The notes below the pieces were generated by a model. The model was not told the origin of the DNA and searched no databases. It saw only the letters and a list, made by a program, of their open reading frames with translations. The position numbers were made by a program, and so were the translations under genes. Below, piece by piece: positions 1-5,138 of a stretch of DNA of 5,138 bases; the first letter of the stretch is position 1; each line of letters begins with the position of its first letter. Source of the DNA: Desulfobulbaceae bacterium UBA5628 (GTDB lineage Bacteria > Desulfobacterota > Desulfobulbia > Desulfobulbales > Desulfurivibrionaceae). The DNA is taken from positions 1 to 5,138 of the forward strand of contig DIKC01000115.1 in assembly GCA_002421565.1 (NCBI GenBank), read 5' to 3'.

Positions 1-1
1 G

Positions 2-178
2 GTCTATTCCTGGCGGATGTGGGGGTTGGTGATTATCATGATGCTGGCCGGGCGCGGCTTGCGGATGGCGGGGCTGGCCGGTCAGTGGGTCGGGCTGGCC
101 TACCTGGCGGTGGGCCTGGCCCTTTTTCTCGCCAGCCGGCTTTTTTGGCAGGCGTGGCGACCGGGGAAAATCGGCTGA
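2..178 (+). CDS. C-terminal end of an unidentified integral membrane protein (partial at the 5' side)
   Basis: Reading from base 2, an open frame of 58 codons ends at TGA 176-178; the start lies outside the window. The visible part is strongly hydrophobic with aromatic and basic caps. One hydrophobic segment covers about residues 7-16 (WGLVIIMMLAG), a short GRGLRMAG loop follows, a second covers about residues 29-46 (WVGLAYLAVGLALFLASRL), and a basic tail ends in AWRPGKIG. This looks like the end of a multi-pass inner-membrane protein with a positive C-terminus, probably cytoplasmic. The stop overlaps the alr start by one base (TGATG), which suggests co-transcription and translational coupling. 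I do not recognise the family and assign no function. The frame is favoured over the competing upstream extension of alr because it gives membrane-protein composition, whereas the extension gives Gly/Arg/Ala-rich sequence with no family resemblance. Confidence 0.6.
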   Translation, partial: VYSWRMWGLVIIMMLAGRGLRMAGLAGQWVGLAYLAVGLALFLASRLFWQAWRPGKIG

Positions 179-1341
179 TGAGTACCCCCTCGTACAATGC
201 GGCCCTGATCGATCTTGCCGCCCTGCGCCATAATTTCCGGGCCATCCGGCAACTGGTGGGGCCGGATTTGGGGATCATGGCGATGGTCAAGGCCGATGCT
301 TACGGGCATGGCCTGGTTCCGGCGGCCCGCGCCTTTGCTCAGGCCGGGGCCACCTGTTTCGGGGTGGCGGAACTGGAAGAGGGGGTGCGCCTGCGCCAGG
401 CCGGAATCGAGGGCGAAATCGTGGTCCTCCTGGGAGTGCCGGCGGCCGGGGCGGCCGAGGTGGTGGAATACCGATTGACCCCGGTGGTTTTCGACCGGGC
501 GGTGCTGCCGGCTTTGGGAATGGCGGCAGCGGCCCGGCAGCGGCGGGTGGCGGTTCAGCTTAAGGTGGATACCGGCATGGGCCGCTTGGGGATTATGCCC
601 CGGGAAATCGCGGCCCTGCTGGCCGCGATCGGCGAGTGGCCGGGCTTGCGCTTGTCCGGGATCTTGTCCCATTTTCCGACCGCCGACGGCGAGGATCAAG
701 CCGTGGCCCTGGCGCCCTGGCCCCGTTTCGTCGAGCTTTGCGAAGCGTGCGTCCCTTCGGCGGCCGCCGGGCCGGGCGGGAAGCTGTTGCGGCATATGGC
801 CAATTCCGCCGCCCTGCTGCGTTTCCCGGTCGCCCATGCCGATCTGGTCCGGCCGGGGATCACCCTCTACGGCTATTATCCGGCCCCGGCCCATGGACGT
901 TTCGCGGCCATCGACCTGCAACCGGCGATGAGCCTGCGCAGCCGGGTGGTGCAGGTCAAGGAAGTGCCGGCCGGTTACGGGATCAGCTACGGCCACCGTT
1001 TCGTCACCGAACGGCCCACCCGTCTGGCGGTGCTGCCGGTGGGCTACGATGACGGCTACCCGCGTGGCCTGACCGGCAAGGCCGCGGTGCTGATTCATGG
1101 CCGCCGGGCTCCGATTCGTGGTACCATCTGCATGAATGCCTGTCTGGCGGAGGTGAGCGAAATTCCGGGGGTGGCGGCGGGCGACGAGGTGGTGCTCCTG
1201 GGCCGTCAGGGCGAGGAGATGATCGACGCCGAGGAGATTGCGGGCTGGCTGGGCACCATCTGTTACGAAATTCTCTGCCTCTCCGGTTCCCGCAATGGCC
1301 GGGTTTATCTGGATTCGGAAGCGGAGAGCGGGCAACAATAA
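178..1341 (+). CDS. alr: Alanine racemase, PLP-dependent (Alr)
   Basis: Cytoplasmic enzyme that interconverts L- and D-alanine, supplying D-Ala for peptidoglycan precursors. The 387 residues match usual family length. The N-terminal TIM barrel holds the PLP lysine K38 in MVKADAYGHG. LKVDTGMGRLG supplies K129, the lysine that is carbamylated in the Geobacillus enzyme, and R136. HMANSAALL spans H206 to L214. R225 in VRPGITLYG is the arginine that faces the PLP pyridine nitrogen. The C-terminal beta domain has the second catalytic base, Tyr267, in GYGISYGHRF. One oddity is GTICMNAC, with Asn320 where many homologues have Asp. ATG 178 is chosen because the family N-terminus (Y-N-A-A-L-I-D-L) begins there and it overlaps the preceding stop. 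The frame is open upstream to GTG 19, but that extension does not resemble Alr. A weak purine stretch, GGGGA, lies at 163-167. Identification is secure; whether it serves biosynthesis or catabolism cannot be told. Confidence 0.96.
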   Translation: MSTPSYNAALIDLAALRHNFRAIRQLVGPDLGIMAMVKADAYGHGLVPAARAFAQAGATCFGVAELEEGVRLRQAGIEGEIVVLLGVPAAGAAEVVEYRLTPVVFDRAVLPALGMAAAARQRRVAVQLKVDTGMGRLGIMPREIAALLAAIGEWPGLRLSGILSHFPTADGEDQAVALAPWPRFVELCEACVPSAAAGPGGKLLRHMANSAALLRFPVAHADLVRPGITLYGYYPAPAHGRFAAIDLQPAMSLRSRVVQVKEVPAGYGISYGHRFVTERPTRLAVLPVGYDDGYPRGLTGKAAVLIHGRRAPIRGTICMNACLAEVSEIPGVAAGDEVVLLGRQGEEMIDAEEIAGWLGTICYEILCLSGSRNGRVYLDSEAESGQQ

Positions 1342-1363
1342 ACAACGATTTGTGGTGTCTTTT

Positions 1364-3022
1364 ATGATCAAAGCGCGTTTGCGGGAAGTGGTGGATCGCT
1401 GTTTCGCCCAAGGGGTGCAAGAGGGGCTTTGGAGCGAGGCGGCGGCCGGATCGTACGCAGTGGAGGAGCCGAAGCACACCGGTCAGGGCGATTTCGCCAC
1501 CAACCTGGCGATGGTGGTGGCGGGCAAGGAAAAGCGCAAGCCCCGGGAGGTGGCGGCCCAACTGGTTGCCCTCCTGGATATCCATACCGATCTGCTGGCC
1601 AGGGTGGAGGTGGCCGGGCCGGGCTTTGTCAATTGCGTGATTCAGCCCGCGGTCTGGCAGTCCCTATTGCCGGAGATTCACGGCCAGGGGACGAATTTCG
1701 GCCTTAGCAAGCGAGGGGCGGGGGCCAAGGTGCTGGTGGAGTTTGTCAGCGCCAATCCCACCGGCCCCTTGAGCGTCGGCCACGGCCGCCAGGCGGTGCT
1801 GGGCGACGCCATTGCCCGGTTGCTGATCGCCACCGGCCATGCGGTGACCCGGGAGTATTACTACAATGATGCCGGCCGCCAGATGCGGGTGCTGGGCGAA
1901 TCGACCCGGGCCCGTTATCTGGAACTGCTCGGGTTGCCCTTTTCCTTTCCCGAGGACGGCTACCAGGGCGAGTATATCCGGGAGATCGCCCAGGCCCTGA
2001 TCGCCGAGCAAGGTGACGCCCTCAAGGACGTGGCCGAGACGGCGCCCTTCACCAAAAAGGCCGAGGAGGTTATTTTCGCCGACATCAACCATACCCTTAA
2101 TCGGCTGGAGATCAAGTTCGACAACTATTATAACGAGTACTCCCTCTACGAAAACGGCCTGGTGGAGGATGTGATCGCCGCCCTCCGGGAAAAGGGGCTG
2201 GTTTACGAGCAGGACGGGGCGGTCTGGTTCAAGACCACCGCCCTGGGGCTGGAGCAGGATCGGGTGATCGTCAAATCCAGCGGCGAGCCCACCTACCGGC
2301 TGCCGGATATCGCCTATCACCGGGAAAAATTCCGCCGGGGTTTTGATTGGATGGTCAATGTCTTCGGCTCCGACCATATCGCCACCGTCCCGGACGTGCT
2401 GGCCGGGGTACAGGCCCTGGGCTACGATCCGGCCAAGGTCACCCCGGTGATCCACCAGTTCGTCACCCTGGTGCGGGACGGCCAGCAGGTCAAGATGTCC
2501 ACCCGCAAGGCCAACTTCGTCACCGTCGATGAACTGCTCGACGAGGTGGGGCCGGACGCGGCCCGCTTTTTCTTCCTGATGCGCAAGGCGGACAGCCAGT
2601 TGGAATTCGACCTCGCCTTGGCCACCCGCCAGAGCCAGGACAACCCGGTCTTTTATGTCCAGTACGCCCATGCCCGGCTGTGCAGCATCCGCCGTCAGGC
2701 CGCCGACAAAGGGGTTGAGCGGGGCGCGGCCGATCCGGCCTTGCTGGCCCGGTTGGTCGAGGAAGAGGAACTGGCCCTGCTCAAGGCCATGTCCGCCTTC
2801 CCGGCCCTGGTGGAGAGCGCCGCCCTGGCCCTGGAGCCGCACCGGATCGTCTTTTATCTCCAGGATTTGGCCGCCCGTTTTCACGGCTTTTACAACCGCC
2901 ACCGGGTGATCGGCGACGATCCCGAGTTGAGCCGGGCTCGGTTGTGGCTGGCGGAAACCCTGCGCCTGGTCTTTGCCAACGGCCTCAACCTGATCGGGGT
3001 TTCGGCCCCGGAGAGCATGTAA
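1364..3022 (+). CDS. argS: Arginyl-tRNA synthetase (ArgRS)
   Basis: Class Ia aminoacyl-tRNA synthetase that charges tRNA-Arg with arginine in an ATP-dependent cytoplasmic reaction. The 552 residues are typical for bacteria. The N-terminal Add-1 (tRNA D-loop binding) domain covers about residues 1-100 and contains GQGDFATNLAM. The Rossmann catalytic core carries the HIGH-equivalent PTGPLSVGHGR, with S137-V138-G139-H140, so the first His is Ser. It continues through GEPTYRLPDIAYH and GSDHIATVPDV to an intact KMSKS-type loop, KMSTRKANFVT, with K377. The all-alpha anticodon-binding DALR domain starts near NPVFYVQYAHAR (from N427) and ends with the usual C-terminal Met. ATG 1364 matches the expected N-terminus (M-I-K-A-R-L). 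In-frame GTG codons at 1352 and 1355 are possible alternative starts, and no good Shine-Dalgarno precedes any of them. It lies 22 nt after alr and 9 nt before the SPOR gene. Identity is certain; only the exact start is open. Confidence 0.96.
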   Translation: MIKARLREVVDRCFAQGVQEGLWSEAAAGSYAVEEPKHTGQGDFATNLAMVVAGKEKRKPREVAAQLVALLDIHTDLLARVEVAGPGFVNCVIQPAVWQSLLPEIHGQGTNFGLSKRGAGAKVLVEFVSANPTGPLSVGHGRQAVLGDAIARLLIATGHAVTREYYYNDAGRQMRVLGESTRARYLELLGLPFSFPEDGYQGEYIREIAQALIAEQGDALKDVAETAPFTKKAEEVIFADINHTLNRLEIKFDNYYNEYSLYENGLVEDVIAALREKGLVYEQDGAVWFKTTALGLEQDRVIVKSSGEPTYRLPDIAYHREKFRRGFDWMVNVFGSDHIATVPDVLAGVQALGYDPAKVTPVIHQFVTLVRDGQQVKMSTRKANFVTVDELLDEVGPDAARFFFLMRKADSQLEFDLALATRQSQDNPVFYVQYAHARLCSIRRQAADKGVERGAADPALLARLVEEEELALLKAMSAFPALVESAALALEPHRIVFYLQDLAARFHGFYNRHRVIGDDPELSRARLWLAETLRLVFANGLNLIGVSAPESM

Positions 3023-3046
3023 GGCCGGAAGATGGCCGGGCCGAAA
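3000..3046. repeat. 9-bp inverted repeat flanking the argS/SPOR junction
   Basis: TTTCGGCCC at 3000-3008 is exactly complementary to GGGCCGAAA at 3038-3046. The 29-nt loop holds the argS stop codon, the GGAAG stretch and the start codon of the SPOR gene. In RNA this could form a stem that puts the downstream start in a loop, or that ribosomes finishing argS would melt, giving translational coupling. It is not a terminator: the loop is long, no U-tract follows, and both arms are coding sequence. In GC-rich DNA such a repeat may be chance. Confidence 0.35.
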
Positions 3047-3562
3047 CGCGCCAGCAGGAAGAAAAAGCCGCCGGTAGTCCGCCTGGAATTGGGCTGGGGC
3101 GGGATTTTCAGCCTGGTGGTGGTCTGTTTCTGCATTTTTTTGTGGATGTTTCTGCTGGGAATCTGGACCGGCCAGACGGTGCTGGTCCCGGCGGAAGACA
3201 AGGTCAGCCTGAGCATGCCCCGCCTGCCCGATTTTTCGCCCGCTCCAGCGGCCGGCGGAAACGAAGAACCGGCCCCGATCATGACCGAGGCCGCCAAGAA
3301 AGCGACCGGCAACGAGGTGGAGACCTTTTTTTCCCTCCAGGTGGCCGCCTATTCCCAGCCGGCCGAGGCCGGGGTGGCGGCGCGGGAATGGCGCAAAAAG
3401 GGTTACGATGCCTTTCTCCGGGAGGCGGATAATCCGGGTGAACAGGTGCGACTCTTTGTCGGCCGGTTTGCCAAGTTGGCCGATGCCAGCGAACTGGCGG
3501 CCCGTCTGGAACGGCAGGAAAAGATCAAGCCCCGGATCGCCTTGCTGCCGACTGAAAAATGA
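3032..3562 (+). CDS. SPOR-domain single-pass membrane protein
   Basis: 176-residue protein with bitopic inner-membrane architecture. A basic cytoplasmic N-terminus (residues 1-18, with KRASRKKK) is followed by one transmembrane helix at about residues 24-45 (IFSLVVVCFCIFLWMFLLGIW). A Pro/Ala/Glu-rich linker follows at about 46-96. A C-terminal SPOR domain at about 97-173 shows FFSLQVAAYSQPAEA, then KKGYDAFLR, then VRLFVGRFAKLADASELAARL. SPOR domains of this family bind glycan strands stripped of stem peptides and direct proteins to the division septum, so a periplasmic cell-envelope role is likely. The precise partner is unknown, and I do not call it FtsN or DedD. ATG 3032 lies 9 nt after argS; GGAAG immediately upstream is very close to the start and makes a weak ribosome site, so coupling with argS translation is plausible. 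The SPOR call is strong; the function is inferred from the domain. Confidence 0.9.
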   Translation: MAGPKRASRKKKPPVVRLELGWGGIFSLVVVCFCIFLWMFLLGIWTGQTVLVPAEDKVSLSMPRLPDFSPAPAAGGNEEPAPIMTEAAKKATGNEVETFFSLQVAAYSQPAEAGVAAREWRKKGYDAFLREADNPGEQVRLFVGRFAKLADASELAARLERQEKIKPRIALLPTEK

Positions 3563-3569
3563 TTGTGGG

Positions 3570-3575
3570 AAGGAG
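3570..3575 (+). promoter_or_regulatory. Strong Shine-Dalgarno for the acetyltransferase
   Basis: AAGGAG lies 6 nt before ATG 3582 in a 19-nt gap after the SPOR gene. It fixes the start of the acetyltransferase and is much stronger than the sites in front of alr, argS and the SPOR gene, suggesting independent and efficient initiation within the shared transcript. Confidence 0.8.
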
Positions 3576-3581
3576 TGTTAA

Positions 3582-4046
3582 ATGCTGATTCGTAATGCCA
3601 CCATGGCCGATATCAAGTCGATTTACGCCCTGCTGCATCACTTTGCCGACCAAGGCTTGCTCCTCGGCCGCTCCTTGAGCTCGCTCTATGACCAGTTGCG
3701 GGATTTCAAGGTGGCGGTGGACGAGGCGGCCAACGGGGCGGTGGTCGGGGTCTGCGCCCTCCATATCTGCTGGGAAAACCTGGCCGAGATTCGTTCCCTG
3801 GCGGTGAGCGAGACGGTTCAGCGGCAGGGGGTCGGCAGTCGCCTGGTGCGGGCCTGCCTGGCCGAGGCGGGCGAGTTCGCCATCAGCCGGGTCTTTACCC
3901 TGACCTATCAGCCGGAATTTTTCAAAAAGCTCGGCTTTGCGCCGATCGACAAGAACGAACTGCCCCACAAGGTCTGGAGCGATTGCATTCAGTGCCCCAA
4001 ATTCCCGGACTGCAACGAAGAAGCTTTGGTCTGGAACCAGGCCTGA
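3582..4046 (+). CDS. argA: Short single-domain N-acetylglutamate synthase, GNAT family
   Basis: Likely transfers acetyl from acetyl-CoA to L-glutamate, the first step of arginine synthesis. The 154 residues form one GNAT domain. It starts with [24 protein letters not shown], followed by [13 protein letters not shown], as in the acetyltransferase half of ArgA. Next comes EIRSLAV, then the acetyl-CoA pyrophosphate loop QRQGVGSRL (Q80 to G85), then [15 protein letters not shown] and LPHKVW. The amino-acid-kinase domain of classical ArgA, which holds the arginine feedback site, is absent. This is the stand-alone form I associate with deltaproteobacteria and some other phyla. The tail has a Cys cluster: C135, C138, C144. 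It sits 19 nt after the SPOR gene and 19 nt before secA, with good ribosome sites at both. The gene symbol is by function; related short GNATs may use other amino acids such as glutamine, so the substrate is probable rather than shown. Confidence 0.82.
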   Translation: MLIRNATMADIKSIYALLHHFADQGLLLGRSLSSLYDQLRDFKVAVDEAANGAVVGVCALHICWENLAEIRSLAVSETVQRQGVGSRLVRACLAEAGEFAISRVFTLTYQPEFFKKLGFAPIDKNELPHKVWSDCIQCPKFPDCNEEALVWNQA

Positions 4047-4050
4047 AACC

Positions 4051-4056
4051 AAGGAG
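4051..4056 (+). promoter_or_regulatory. Shine-Dalgarno for secA
   Basis: AAGGAG is placed 9 nt before ATG 4066 in the 19-nt acetyltransferase/secA gap. It supports the secA start, whose [13 protein letters not shown]-terminus fits the family. No SecM-like leader or terminator fits in this gap. Confidence 0.8.
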
Positions 4057-4065
4057 AATCGGATA

Positions 4066-5138
4066 ATGCTGGGTAAGCTTTTGCACAAGGTGTTTGGCAG
4101 CCATAATGACCGGCTGCTCAAGGCGATGGCCCCGACCGTGGCGCGAATCAACGCCCTGGCCCCGGAGATCGGGGCCCTCGATGACGCAGCCCTGGTCGCC
4201 AAGACGGCTGAGTTCAAGGAGCGGCTGGCCGGCGGCGCCACCCTCGACGATCTGCTGCCCGAGGCCTTTGCGGTGGTGCGGGAGGCCTCCGGCCGGGTGC
4301 TGGGGATGCGCCATTTCGATGTCCAACTCCTCGGCGGCATGGTTCTCCATCAGGGTAAAATCGCGGAAATGCGAACCGGCGAGGGAAAGACCCTGGTCGC
4401 CACCCTGCCGGTCTATCTCAACGCCCTTACCGGCCGGGGGGTGCATGTGGTCACGGTCAACGACTATTTGGCCGGTCGCGACGCCGAATGGATGGGCCGG
4501 CTCTACACCTTCCTCGGCCTCTCGGTGGGAGTGATCGTCCACGGCCTCGATGATCAGGCCCGCAAGGCGGCCTACGGGGCCGACGTCACCTACGGCACCA
4601 ACAACGAATTCGGCTTCGATTATCTGCGCGACAACATGAAATTCAGCCTCGACGATTTCTGCCAGCGCGAATTCAACTACGCCATTGTCGATGAGGTGGA
4701 CTCGATCCTGATCGACGAGGCCCGCACCCCTCTGATCATCTCCGGCCCGGCCGACATGTCCACCGAGCTCTACGTCCGGGTCAACGGCCTGATCCCCAAA
4801 TTCGCCCGCGACGTCCATTACACGGTCGATGAAAAGGCCCGCAGCCTGGCCCTTACCGAGGAGGGGGTGGCTCAGGGAGAGAAACTGCTGGGGGTGGAAA
4901 ATCTCTACGATCCCTCCAGCATCGAGCAGTTGCATCATCTCAACCAGGCCCTCAAGGCGCATGTGATTTTTAAGCGGGACGTGGATTATCTGGTGCGCGA
5001 CGGCCAGGTGGTGATCGTCGATGAGTTCACCGGCCGGGCCATGCCGGGCCGCCGTTTCAGCGACGGTTTGCATCAGGCCCTGGAGGCCAAGGAAGGGGTC
5101 AAGGTGGAACGGGAGAACCAGACCCTGGCCTCGATCAC
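4066..5138 (+). CDS. secA: Protein translocase ATPase SecA (partial, N-terminal 357 residues)
   Basis: Peripheral motor ATPase that pushes preproteins through the SecYEG channel. The open frame begins at ATG 4066 and runs off the window without a stop, covering roughly 40% of a usual 840-900 residue protein. The N-terminal helix [12 protein letters not shown] is followed by the first nucleotide-binding domain: [20 protein letters not shown], Walker A MRTGEGKT with K108, [16 protein letters not shown], and [16 protein letters not shown]. The DEAD-type Walker B is [16 protein letters not shown] with D209-E210. K108 and D209 have the same numbers as in E. coli SecA. The preprotein cross-linking domain follows from about residue 228, and the frame returns to the nucleotide-binding domain at [20 protein letters not shown]. 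Nothing is missing in the part seen. The C-terminal scaffold, helical wing and possible zinc-binding tail lie outside the window and cannot be judged. Confidence 0.96.
   Translation, partial: MLGKLLHKVFGSHNDRLLKAMAPTVARINALAPEIGALDDAALVAKTAEFKERLAGGATLDDLLPEAFAVVREASGRVLGMRHFDVQLLGGMVLHQGKIAEMRTGEGKTLVATLPVYLNALTGRGVHVVTVNDYLAGRDAEWMGRLYTFLGLSVGVIVHGLDDQARKAAYGADVTYGTNNEFGFDYLRDNMKFSLDDFCQREFNYAIVDEVDSILIDEARTPLIISGPADMSTELYVRVNGLIPKFARDVHYTVDEKARSLALTEEGVAQGEKLLGVENLYDPSSIEQLHHLNQALKAHVIFKRDVDYLVRDGQVVIVDEFTGRAMPGRRFSDGLHQALEAKEGVKVERENQTLASI

Noticed and set aside
19..177. N-terminal extension of alr from GTG 19
   Set aside because: It would add 53 Gly/Arg/Ala-rich residues unlike Alr and would overlap the membrane protein frame; the family N-terminus begins at ATG 178.
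1238..1363. Upstream extension of argS into the end of alr
   Set aside because: It would overlap more than 100 bases of alr, and the added residues do not match the ArgRS N-terminus.
1363..1368. TATGAT as a possible -10 promoter element before argS
   Set aside because: No -35-like hexamer lies 16-18 nt upstream, and the match overlaps the start codon itself, so it would not give a normal leader.
100..1479. Long open frame of 459 codons on the - strand opposite alr
   Set aside because: It lies fully opposite a certain gene; its Arg/His/Pro/Gln-rich product resembles no family and is the usual by-product of high-GC codon use.
1664..2902. Long open frame of 412 codons on the - strand opposite argS
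   Set aside because: Antisense shadow of the ArgRS catalytic and anticodon domains, with no recognisable motif or ribosome site.
3135..3332. Two T7 runs (3135-3141 and 3326-3332) in the SPOR gene as slippage sites or terminators
   Set aside because: The reading frame is intact through both runs with family-like sequence on each side, and no hairpin precedes them.
3922..5073. Long open frame of 383 codons on the - strand opposite secA
   Set aside because: It is opposite a secure SecA reading with catalytic residues at expected positions; the antisense product is low-complexity and unrecognised.

Overview
The window is a GC-rich stretch of bacterial chromosome, by eye roughly two thirds G+C. 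It is almost entirely coding, and every supported gene lies on the + strand. Protein wording points to Desulfobacterota (former Deltaproteobacteria): a short one-domain N-acetylglutamate synthase, a SPOR protein with a W-x-F-x-L-G membrane segment, and an ArgRS with GPLSVGHGR and GSDHIATVPDV wording. That placement is inferred from remembered family patterns, not from a search. No mobile element, RNA gene, CRISPR array or other accessory system is visible.

Layout: (1) the last 58 residues of a membrane protein, ending at 178; (2) alr, alanine racemase, 178-1341, starting inside the previous stop codon; (3) argS, arginyl-tRNA synthetase, 1364-3022; (4) a single-pass membrane protein with a C-terminal SPOR domain, 3032-3562; (5) a 154-residue GNAT-family N-acetylglutamate synthase, 3582-4046; (6) the first 357 residues of SecA, 4066 to the window edge. 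Junctions run from a 1-nt overlap to a 22-nt gap. No terminator and no convincing promoter lies between the genes, so they probably form one transcript that begins upstream and ends downstream of the window.

Functionally this is a housekeeping cluster. Alr makes D-alanine for peptidoglycan. The SPOR protein probably binds denuded septal glycan. ArgS and the acetyltransferase respectively use arginine and start its synthesis. SecA drives protein export. I found no undescribed system. The points worth a second look are small: a Ser in the first His position of the ArgRS HIGH motif, a Cys-rich tail on the acetyltransferase, an inverted repeat flanking the argS/SPOR junction, and an Asn in the usual C-M-D site of alanine racemase.
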